A DNA stretch of 6,054 bases, from the NCBI GenBank assembly GCA_003641785.1, contig QNAO01000060.1:1-6054 (forward strand), written 5' to 3'. The notes under the pieces are model-generated. The model had not been told where the DNA came from, ran no database searches, and saw nothing but the letters and a program-made list of their open reading frames with translations. Positions 1-6,054 of this stretch are shown here, in pieces (the stretch's first letter is position 1; each line of letters opens with the position of its first letter). The position numbers and the translations under genes are program-made. The DNA is from Thermotogae bacterium. Lineage in GTDB: Bacteria; Thermotogota; Thermotogae; Thermotogales; DSM-5069.

Positions 1-6
1 ACTGTT

Positions 7-1212
7 GTGAAACTTGGTGAACAAAAAATACAGTGGGTTTCTCAGTACATGCCGCTTTTGAACAAGATAAGGGATGACGAGCGGCTAAACCAACCGTTGA
101 AGGATGTGAAGATCGGTATGTCCATACATCTGGAGGCGAAAACAGCCTATCTCGCAATGACACTGAAAGAGTTGGGTGCTGTTGTCGCTATAACTGGTAG
201 TAATCCATTGAGTACGCAGGATGATGTAGCATCTGCTTTGAAGGATTTCGGAATAAGTGTTTATGGAAAACACACTCACGACGAAAATGAATACAAGGCT
301 GGAATCAAGAAAGTGCTGGATTTCATGCCTGACTTGATCCTGGATGATGGAGCAGATCTCACGGTAACTGCTTATACCACAAATCACCCTGTTGTTGAAA
401 CACTTAAGGGTGTTACCGAAGAAACGACTACAGGTGTGAGAAGACTGCGTTCACTCCACAACTCCGGGCTCTTGAAAGTTCCTGTGATTGCTGTGAACAA
501 CGCTCACACAAAATATCTCTTTGACAACAGATACGGGACAGGGCAGTCGACGTGGGATTCGATAATGCGCAATACAAACCTTCTTATTGCTGGCAAAACC
601 GTTGTCATCGCGGGTTATGGTTGGTGTGGAAGAGGAATAGCTTCCAGAGCCAGAGGTTTGGGAGCCAGGGTCATAGTAACGGAAGTGGAACCTGTGCGTG
701 CGCTGGAGGCTGCTATGGATGGATTCGCTGTAATGACTATGAAGGAAGCCGCCAAGCATGGAGATTTCTTTATCACGGCAACTGGGAATATCAATGTTAT
801 AGGTGAGGAACATTTCCTTCTCATGAAGGATGGGGCTGTACTCGCAAATGCCGGGCATTTTAATGTCGAAATAGATGTGAAAGCACTTTCCAAGATTAGC
901 GTTGATGTGTTTCAAGCAAGGCCTAATGTTGATGGATACAAACTCCCCAATGGGAAGACCCTTTATCTACTTTCGGAGGGTAGACTCGTTAACTTGGCAG
1001 GTGCAGATGGTCATCCCGTTGAAATAATGGATCTATCATTTGCTGTTCAGGTTATGTCACTGATATACCTGACACAACATTCTTTGAAGCCTGGAGTGTA
1101 TCCTGTTCTCAAGGAGATTGATGAGTCAATAGCCAGAGCAAAGCTAAAGTGTATGGGAATCACTATTGACTCTCTTGGAGAAGATCAGAAAGATTATTTG
1201 GAAAGTTTTTGA
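7..1212 (+). CDS. ahcY: S-adenosylhomocysteine hydrolase (adenosylhomocysteinase), short thermophile form
   Basis: Reversibly cleaves S-adenosylhomocysteine to adenosine and homocysteine with tightly bound NAD, relieving product inhibition of methyltransferases; cytoplasmic, no signal peptide. Visible motifs in order: HLEAKT (41-46) and DDGADLT (113-119) in the substrate domain; TEETTTGV (137-144); the segment with K169 and D173, followed by NRYGTGQS; the Rossmann motif GYGWCGRG (203-210) with E226 at the end of the second strand, expected to hold the NAD ribose; GHFNVEID (283-290); and SEGRLVNLAGADGHP (323-337). The chain has 401 residues against roughly 430 in most bacteria and lacks the terminal Lys-Tyr tail that reaches the neighbouring subunit's NAD, as in the Thermotoga and archaeal forms. 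The start is GTG; the resulting N-terminus lines up with the recalled Thermotoga maritima protein. Only 6 bases precede it, so its ribosome binding site and promoter are outside the window. The third residue of the usual DDGGD motif pair is Ala116 rather than Gly. First visible gene of the operon. Confidence 0.97.
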   Translation: MKLGEQKIQWVSQYMPLLNKIRDDERLNQPLKDVKIGMSIHLEAKTAYLAMTLKELGAVVAITGSNPLSTQDDVASALKDFGISVYGKHTHDENEYKAGIKKVLDFMPDLILDDGADLTVTAYTTNHPVVETLKGVTEETTTGVRRLRSLHNSGLLKVPVIAVNNAHTKYLFDNRYGTGQSTWDSIMRNTNLLIAGKTVVIAGYGWCGRGIASRARGLGARVIVTEVEPVRALEAAMDGFAVMTMKEAAKHGDFFITATGNINVIGEEHFLLMKDGAVLANAGHFNVEIDVKALSKISVDVFQARPNVDGYKLPNGKTLYLLSEGRLVNLAGADGHPVEIMDLSFAVQVMSLIYLTQHSLKPGVYPVLKEIDESIARAKLKCMGITIDSLGEDQKDYLESF

Positions 1213-1218
1213 GGTGAT
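1211..1218 (+). promoter_or_regulatory. Shine-Dalgarno sequence of mmtA
   Basis: GAGGTGAT matches the anti-Shine-Dalgarno end of 16S rRNA over eight bases. It overlaps the ahcY stop codon (TGA 1210-1212) and ends directly before ATG 1219, with 4 bases between GAGG and the start. It supports ATG 1219; GTG 1222 and TTG 1228 are possible in-frame alternatives. The overlap suggests ribosomes finishing ahcY can re-initiate on mmtA. Confidence 0.8.
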
Positions 1219-3228
1219 ATGGTGTATTTGACGGAAATGAGAGAATCACTAAGACCAAGTGAAAAGTTGAACTACTGTGTGCCATTACTATGGGTTCCCG
1301 ACTGGTATGATGGTTCTGTGAAAGTTTCTGGCGGGAAAGCGTTTGTCGATCCAGGAGAGTTTTTCGGTAAGATAATTGAATGGATTCTCGCGCGCTCTGA
1401 CAAATCAATTGATTACAATCAGTCAATTTGCTTGCAGCGTAATGAAATATCCCGAGATTGGATCAAAGGAGCTACTATTTACGGTGCTCTAATAAGATCA
1501 ACCGCTGCTTACAATCACAAGGGATTTGGAAGATTTGAACAGGATGATGTTCTCGGTTACAGAGAGTCTGGAACGTTTTTAAAAATGATAGCGTTACTGC
1601 CATTTCTTAAGAAATTCCGAATAGACGCCCTGTATTTGCTTCCAGTAACACGTTCAAGCAATGTTTTTAAGAAAGGGGAGTTGGGATCCCCCTACGCCGT
1701 CAAGGATTTCATGAAGATCGATGATATATACCATGATCCTTTACTCGATGATTGGAAGGTCGAGGATGAATTTGCCGCGCTCGTGGAAGCATCTCATATT
1801 TTGGGAATCAGGGTCTTGACGGATTTCATACCCAGAACAGCCGCTCGAGATTCCAACTTGATACTCCAACATCCAGAATGGTTCTACTGGATTCGAGTGG
1901 AAGACCTCTATGAATACGCGCCTCCGAGAATTGACGATCTTGAATTCAAAATTCCAGAATATCATGAAATGAGGGCTATTTACAACTATCCTTCCGTTAT
2001 CAAACATCTAAAGCGGTTTGAGTTTGATCCTAAGACAAGCGATCAGAGAAGGTGGAATGAGTTTGTAAAAAAGGTTAATGACTCCGATTTCATTTCCGAT
2101 CTTGTCAGATTTTTTGGGCTCATAACTGCTCCGGGTTTTTCAGATTGGATAAACGATCCTCAGCCCACATGGGATGACATTACCTTTTTGAGACTGTATG
2201 AAGATCATCCAGTAACTTCAGCTGGAAAGGTTCAGCCAAATCAACCTCCGTACATTTTGTTTGATGTTATAAAGGCAAGTAAATTTCCTGGAGAAAGACC
2301 CAACATAGAGTTGTGGAACTATATTTCTTCTATTTTACCGGAGTATCAGAAACGATACGGAATCGATGGTGTGCGCCTGGACATGGGACACGCTCTTCCA
2401 GCAGATTTGGAGCATTTGATAATGAAGGAAGCGAGAGATATCGACCCTGGTTTTGTCTTTATAGCAGAAGAGTTCGATTTCTCCAGGGCAGAGCATGCAA
2501 AAAAGGCTGGATACGATGCGATAATAGGAAACAGTTGGTGGATGTTACCGCGTCCTGAAAAGGCTTACGAGTTCTATCAGAACATTGCAACCAGCACCGC
2601 TTTACCGTTCATCGCTGCCGCAGAAACTGCAGATACTCCACGAATAGCATCTCGAAAGAATGGAGAAATTTTAAGGTACCTGGTTCCCTACATGTGCGCA
2701 TTTGCACCCAGTGGAATCTTTTTTATAAACTCTGGGCAGGAAGTAGCAGAAAGGCAACCGATGAATCTGGGCTTAGACAATTCTTTTCAGGGAAGGTTTA
2801 TGTTGAACGCTGAAGATGAATTTCAAGGGAAGCTTGCCTTTTTCGACCACTATGCGTTGCACTGGGAGGATGGGCAAGATATGGCGCGTTTTCTGCGCGA
2901 TTTATCGCACCTGAGAAGTCAGTATCGATCACTAATTTGTAATGGCACTTACAGACCTGTTTACTTCGACTGGCAGGACGGTAAGACAGCAAACGCTTCT
3001 TTTTGGTCCGAACAAGAAGGTATCATCTTCGTTGCTAACTTAGATTTGGACTCCTCAAGAAGAGTTAAGATAGAACTTGACAAGACGATTGGTAAGGTTG
3101 AAGGGATTGTCAGAAGATTTTGCAGCGGATCATGGGAGACGCTCGGCTTACTTGAAGTAATAGATGTTGAAATTGAACCTGGAGCTACGGCTCTCTTTCA
3201 TATTACTCGTTTGGAGGCATCATCATGA
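1219..3228 (+). CDS. mmtA: Maltodextrin glycosyltransferase (maltosyltransferase), GH13 family
   Basis: A GH13 enzyme that, in the Thermotoga family member, moves maltosyl units between alpha-1,4-glucans and maltooligosaccharides. No signal peptide, so probably cytoplasmic. Resemblance to the recalled T. maritima enzyme (about 640 residues) is strong throughout, for example STAAYNHKG (94-102), ALYLLPV (137-143) and SPYAVKD (157-163). Layout: N-terminal domain to about residue 110, (beta/alpha)8 barrel to about 570, C-terminal beta domain. GH13 regions: I, TDFIPRTAARD (201-211), with D202 but without the usual Asn-His; II, GVRLDMGH (384-391), nucleophile D388; III, IAEEFD (415-420), acid/base probably E417; IV, AETADTPR (468-475), probable transition-state Asp D472. 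The C-terminus is roughly 30 residues longer than the recalled homologue. It follows ahcY by 6 bp and overlaps the next gene by 4 bp (ATGA). A generic alpha-amylase is less likely, because regions I and IV are of the maltosyltransferase type. Confidence 0.93.
   Translation: MVYLTEMRESLRPSEKLNYCVPLLWVPDWYDGSVKVSGGKAFVDPGEFFGKIIEWILARSDKSIDYNQSICLQRNEISRDWIKGATIYGALIRSTAAYNHKGFGRFEQDDVLGYRESGTFLKMIALLPFLKKFRIDALYLLPVTRSSNVFKKGELGSPYAVKDFMKIDDIYHDPLLDDWKVEDEFAALVEASHILGIRVLTDFIPRTAARDSNLILQHPEWFYWIRVEDLYEYAPPRIDDLEFKIPEYHEMRAIYNYPSVIKHLKRFEFDPKTSDQRRWNEFVKKVNDSDFISDLVRFFGLITAPGFSDWINDPQPTWDDITFLRLYEDHPVTSAGKVQPNQPPYILFDVIKASKFPGERPNIELWNYISSILPEYQKRYGIDGVRLDMGHALPADLEHLIMKEARDIDPGFVFIAEEFDFSRAEHAKKAGYDAIIGNSWWMLPRPEKAYEFYQNIATSTALPFIAAAETADTPRIASRKNGEILRYLVPYMCAFAPSGIFFINSGQEVAERQPMNLGLDNSFQGRFMLNAEDEFQGKLAFFDHYALHWEDGQDMARFLRDLSHLRSQYRSLICNGTYRPVYFDWQDGKTANASFWSEQEGIIFVANLDLDSSRRVKIELDKTIGKVEGIVRRFCSGSWETLGLLEVIDVEIEPGATALFHITRLEASS
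3213..3217 (+). promoter_or_regulatory. Shine-Dalgarno sequence of the 213-codon gene
   Basis: GGAGG, 7 bases before ATG 3225, lies inside the last codons of mmtA. Near-ideal sequence and spacing fix the start of the downstream gene at the ATGA overlap and argue that this gene is genuinely translated. Confidence 0.85.
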
Positions 3229-3866
3229 GAAAGGTTATCCTGAACAAACTCAGAATTTTTGATGATCTGGATGCTCAGTTTCCCCTTGACTGGAAGCGGG
3301 TTACAAAACTCAAAAAGGCTATATTTCTTGAATTTCTCAGACTTCGTGCTGATAAATACGTTGCAGTAGATCTGGTCGGGAATGCGGCTTTTCCCCAAGA
3401 TGTAGAAGATGTTCTGAACTTAATTCCAGAGAACATCGAGTTTGAGTGGATTCAGCTGACAAATCACGAGATTACTGAATCGGTGTGGATCGCGGACAAC
3501 ATTTCTGTGCTTTCAGAGTCGGTGGAATTTTCCTTTTCGTCTAATCCCGTTGAAGTTAGACAACCTCGCTTTTTGATGTTAGAAGATGGTATTGAATCCG
3601 AGATAAGCAGTCAATTCAAAGGCTGCGTTGTTGTTGAGACGAGTAAGGTGGAAGAAAGAGAAGACGGCGAGATTGGTCTTGTTACAAGGTGTATGTCAGA
3701 CTCAGAAGCCCGGAAAGCGGGACTTCTTGGAAACAAAGTGTTGGCAACGTTTCGAGATCCGAAGAGTGTCGTTGAGAAAAAGGTCTACGAAAATCTGCGT
3801 GATAAGCCATTAGCCGCATGTGCTTTCATGAAGTTAATGGATTTTGTGGGGAGTGAGGAGAACTGA
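3225..3866 (+). CDS. Uncharacterised protein in the SbcD/Mre11 position; possible degenerate phosphoesterase partner of the downstream ATPase
   Basis: Not recognised as a named family. 213 residues, soluble, no signal peptide or membrane segment, rich in Glu, Val and Leu. It overlaps mmtA by 4 bp (ATGA) and the ATPase gene by 4 bp (CTGA), so the protein is probably made in step with the ATPase. In Rad50/SbcC/YhaN operons this slot normally holds the Mre11/SbcD/YhaO nuclease. By eye the first 120 residues follow that fold's order: a first strand (3-6), FDDLD (12-16) where D-x-H is expected, a helix with LKKA (29-32), a strand ending in VDLVGN (48-53) where a G-D motif is expected, a helix (57-67), a strand ending in TNHE (79-82) where GNHD is expected, then NISVL (92-96). 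H81 is the only histidine in the protein, and the two later His motifs have no counterpart, so metal catalysis is unlikely. The coding call is secure; the Mre11 relationship is inference. It could instead be an unrelated adaptor. Confidence 0.9.
   Translation: MRKVILNKLRIFDDLDAQFPLDWKRVTKLKKAIFLEFLRLRADKYVAVDLVGNAAFPQDVEDVLNLIPENIEFEWIQLTNHEITESVWIADNISVLSESVEFSFSSNPVEVRQPRFLMLEDGIESEISSQFKGCVVVETSKVEEREDGEIGLVTRCMSDSEARKAGLLGNKVLATFRDPKSVVEKKVYENLRDKPLAACAFMKLMDFVGSEEN
3848..3860 (+). promoter_or_regulatory. Purine-rich Shine-Dalgarno region of the ATPase gene
   Basis: GGGGAGTGAGGAG contains two overlapping ribosome-binding candidates. GGGGAG (3848-3853) ends 9 bases before CTG 3863, a good spacing. 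The later GAGGAG (3855-3860) is only 2 bases from CTG and 17 bases from the alternative TTG 3878. The arrangement favours initiation at CTG 3863, coupled to termination of the upstream gene. Confidence 0.65.
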
Positions 3867-6054
3867 GAATAAAAAAATTGAGAGTTGAAGGTTTTGGTAA
3901 AATTGAGGATTTCTCCGTTGACTTCGCTGATGGAATCAACGTTGTGTTAGGGCCGAACGAGTCAGGCAAAACGACGCTGTACAAATTTATTGTCGGTGTT
4001 TTATCTGGTTTTACAGTTCAAGAACTGGAGAAATACAAGCCGTGGAAATCTGATCACTTTGGTGGGAGTGTAGTGATAGAAACGTCTGATGGCAACGAGA
4101 AGACGCTCAACGTAGATCTACTGCGTGACTCGTTATCTCAGTCTGTTCTGGAGAGACGTTATCTTGAATCTGTGTCCACGATGTCTGATGAAGAGGATAT
4201 ACCAACATCTATTAAGGCTGACGGTACGGTACAGGCGTCTCTTAAAAGAAAAATGTTAATGATGGAACAGGCGAATAGCTTGCTGAAGGTGCGAGAGAGA
4301 ATACCTGATTTTGAGTCCTATCTCATACAACTGGAGAAGCAAGCGAGTAATGAAGTGAATCAATTGAAATCGGAACTGAGTCGGCTCGGGATTGAAAGGA
4401 AGTCTTGTATCGAAATTGCTGCGAAAAAGCAGCAACTTTTGAGGAATCTCAATAATACCATTTCTCGTATAGAAAAATTAAATAACGATATGAGAATCCT
4501 TGAAGAAGAGGTCGACCATCGGTTGGAAGAGTTGAAGAAACTCCACGAAAAGAAACTGAGCGATATTTTTCGCAAAATCGAAGAAATGCGGGCAAAGCCA
4601 CTCCTTTCTGATGAGCAGTTTGAAGAATTCAGGAAACTTCTTGAAGATCTAAAAATCACGAGGAAGGATATGCAACATGTACGTTCAGACATCGAGAGAA
4701 TCGAGGAACGAAAGGAAAAGACACTCCAAAGTCTCAGACAGGCAAAGGAGTTTTTGAAGTGCGAAGATTCGAATTTCGAGACACTCAAACTCAGAATTAA
4801 GAACATAGAGCTTTCATACCGAATTTTTGAGACAAAAAGAAGAAAACTCGAAGACTACATAAGTAGATACCAGAGAGTTTGGAAAATGTTCGAAGAAAAT
4901 GGAGACGAGATCTTGAAGCTCCTTGAGGATTCGTCATCGTCATCTTTCAATGATAGGATTCGTCAGTTATCGATTTTTGTCGAGGATCTTGACGAGAACA
5001 TAAGAAAATTGGAAAGGCAGAGTAATGTTTTCAGAATCGTTGGGTCTGTTTCATTTGTGGGAATGCTTGGATCAATTTTCGCAGCTTTGTTCTTGAACCC
5101 CGTGTGGTTTTATTTGACGATTATATCAGGAGCTATGGGTGCTTCTCTATTCGGATTTGTTTCGAGGATTATGAAAAAGATAGAAAGCGAGAATGAGCAG
5201 AAAATACAGCTTCAACTTGAGATCAGAGGTTTCCAAAAAGAGAAGAAAGGATCTCTGCAGAGAACTTTGGAGTCCTTTGGTGTGAACAGTCTTGATGAAT
5301 TGAAAGAGATGTACAGCTCCTATATTTCGTGGAAAAAGGGAACTCACGAGCTCATTGATTTGAAGCGAGAAGTTGAAGAGGAAGAAAAAGAGCTTTTCAA
5401 TCAGTTAAGACAGTACGGATTGCAGAGCGTTGAAGAAATGCCTTCTGTGATCCTTCGCCTTGGTGAAGCCCTCGAACATGCGGAAAAGTGTATGATGGAG
5501 ACAAGTATCTTAGAAGAACAAACCCTGGCTCAGAAAAAGAAGTATAACGATTTCTTAAAACATCTTCACGAAGCCGAGCAGGATTTGAAAACTAAGCTTC
5601 AAAAGATTGGCCTCAGTGACCCGGAGCAGTTGGAAGAAGCTCGTAAGAGATTTGCAAAAATGCGCGAGCTGGAAAAGTCTGCCGAAGATACTCGAAAAAT
5701 ACTTGAGGCTATTGAACAAAAGCGAATTGATGAACTCCATGGAACAGAGCCCGAGCTGTGGGACATTTGGACAAAGAAAAGGCTTCTTAGATCTGAGACA
5801 GATGATCTCACTAAAGTAAAAGATCGTATTGAAAAAGAACTGAACCTTTTGCAAGACAGCGGAGAAAATGAAGTGTCTTTCGAGCAGTTAATGATAAAGA
5901 TTGAAAATATATCGCGTCTTGAAGTGGAAATACGTTTATATTCTCAACTGAGAGAAAACCTTGGTGATGTGCATCGCTCTATTTCTGAGGAAATTGAAAT
6001 GCTTACAGGTGCGTATGTTGAAGATTTTCACAAAGAGTTTGAAAATCTCTTCAG
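3863..6054 (+). CDS. Rad50/SbcC-like AAA ATPase with central membrane hairpin (YhaN type), 3' end outside window
   Basis: Open for 730 codons to the window edge without a stop, so the C-terminal lobe (signature motif, Walker B) is not visible. Residues counted from CTG 3863: IKKLRVEGFGKIEDF (3-17) is the typical first strand of SbcC/Rad50-type ATPases; GPNESGKT (30-37) is Walker A with K36; PWKSDHFGG (60-68) resembles the YhaN/COG4717 N-lobe. A Glu/Lys-rich coiled coil runs from about 150 to 388, two hydrophobic helices follow at about 390-411 and 414-434 joined by Asn-Pro, and a second coiled coil continues to about 710. No CxxC zinc hook is present. Such proteins are usually paired with a DNA nuclease; here the likely partner is the overlapping 213-residue protein. 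No ATG, GTG or TTG lies between the in-frame stop at 3854 and CTG 3863; the first standard alternative, TTG 3878, would remove five residues of the conserved strand. Five serines occur at 357-361. The role is probably DNA-end or envelope related, but is not established. Confidence 0.93.
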   Translation, partial: MRIKKLRVEGFGKIEDFSVDFADGINVVLGPNESGKTTLYKFIVGVLSGFTVQELEKYKPWKSDHFGGSVVIETSDGNEKTLNVDLLRDSLSQSVLERRYLESVSTMSDEEDIPTSIKADGTVQASLKRKMLMMEQANSLLKVRERIPDFESYLIQLEKQASNEVNQLKSELSRLGIERKSCIEIAAKKQQLLRNLNNTISRIEKLNNDMRILEEEVDHRLEELKKLHEKKLSDIFRKIEEMRAKPLLSDEQFEEFRKLLEDLKITRKDMQHVRSDIERIEERKEKTLQSLRQAKEFLKCEDSNFETLKLRIKNIELSYRIFETKRRKLEDYISRYQRVWKMFEENGDEILKLLEDSSSSSFNDRIRQLSIFVEDLDENIRKLERQSNVFRIVGSVSFVGMLGSIFAALFLNPVWFYLTIISGAMGASLFGFVSRIMKKIESENEQKIQLQLEIRGFQKEKKGSLQRTLESFGVNSLDELKEMYSSYISWKKGTHELIDLKREVEEEEKELFNQLRQYGLQSVEEMPSVILRLGEALEHAEKCMMETSILEEQTLAQKKKYNDFLKHLHEAEQDLKTKLQKIGLSDPEQLEEARKRFAKMRELEKSAEDTRKILEAIEQKRIDELHGTEPELWDIWTKKRLLRSETDDLTKVKDRIEKELNLLQDSGENEVSFEQLMIKIENISRLEVEIRLYSQLRENLGDVHRSISEEIEMLTGAYVEDFHKEFENLF

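Noticed and set aside
451..915. Minus-strand frames of 154 and 92 codons opposite ahcY.
   Set aside because: ahcY is well supported on the plus strand across this whole region by family motifs. The antisense translations show no domain or start signal.
3225..3866. Considered whether the 213-codon gene is a decaying pseudogene of a nuclease.
   Set aside because: It has an intact frame, a near-ideal Shine-Dalgarno sequence and precise overlaps at both ends, and no frameshift or internal stop. It looks maintained, even if catalytic residues are absent.
3845..3885. Possible intergenic promoter or terminator before the ATPase gene.
   Set aside because: There is no noncoding space (the genes overlap by 4 bp), and no hairpin with a T-run was seen. 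The A-run at 3871-3877 is the Lys codons of the ATPase.
4360..4806. 148-codon open frame on the minus strand, very rich in Ser, Phe and Leu.
   Set aside because: It lies opposite the Glu/Lys-rich coiled-coil region of the ATPase. Antisense reading of GAA/GAG/AAA/AAG-rich codons gives Ser/Phe/Leu-rich frames without stops. No Shine-Dalgarno sequence or recognisable domain was seen.
5027..5170. Hydrophobic segment considered as a signal peptide or start of a separate membrane-protein gene.
   Set aside because: The frame is continuous from 3863 through this segment to the window edge, charged coiled coil lies on both sides, and no Shine-Dalgarno sequence with a start codon precedes it. An internal membrane hairpin fits better.
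5555..5854. Minus-strand frames of 99 and 70 codons and a plus-strand frame of 70 codons over the distal coiled coil.
   Set aside because: They are fully inside the ATPase coding sequence, mutually overlapping, and of the same Ser/Phe/Leu-rich antisense composition. They are shadows.

Overview
The window looks like chromosomal DNA from a thermophilic bacterium of the Thermotogales (Thermotoga or Pseudothermotoga type). Two genes point there. The S-adenosylhomocysteine hydrolase is the short form without the usual C-terminal Lys/Tyr tail. The 669-residue GH13 protein matches, as I remember it, the Thermotoga maltosyltransferase, a very narrowly distributed enzyme. The placement rests on recalled family sequences, not on a database search.

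Layout: four genes, all on the + strand, packed with almost no spacing. ahcY (7-1212) is followed after 6 bp by mmtA (1219-3228). mmtA overlaps by 4 bp (ATGA) a 213-codon gene with no assigned name (3225-3866). That gene overlaps by 4 bp (CTGA) a long AAA/Rad50-like ATPase gene (3863 to beyond the right edge). Shine-Dalgarno sequences lie at each junction. No promoter, terminator, RNA gene, repeat, mobile element or CRISPR array was seen, and there is no noncoding stretch longer than 6 bp inside the operon.

Function: ahcY clears S-adenosylhomocysteine in the activated methyl cycle, and mmtA rearranges alpha-1,4-glucans. The last two genes look like a separate module. The ATPase has an N-terminal Walker A lobe, a long coiled coil, and a two-helix membrane hairpin in the middle of the coiled coil where Rad50/SbcC would carry its zinc hook. 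This is the architecture of the Bacillus YhaN type. The 213-residue protein sits where the partner nuclease (SbcD/Mre11/YhaO) normally sits. By eye it resembles the N-terminal half of such a nuclease, but with the metal-binding residues almost all gone and only one histidine in the whole chain. The most interesting reading of the window is therefore a membrane-anchored Rad50-like ATPase coupled to a catalytically dead, shortened Mre11-like partner. That reading is inference and needs profile or structure comparison. The ATPase also appears to begin at a rare CTG codon.
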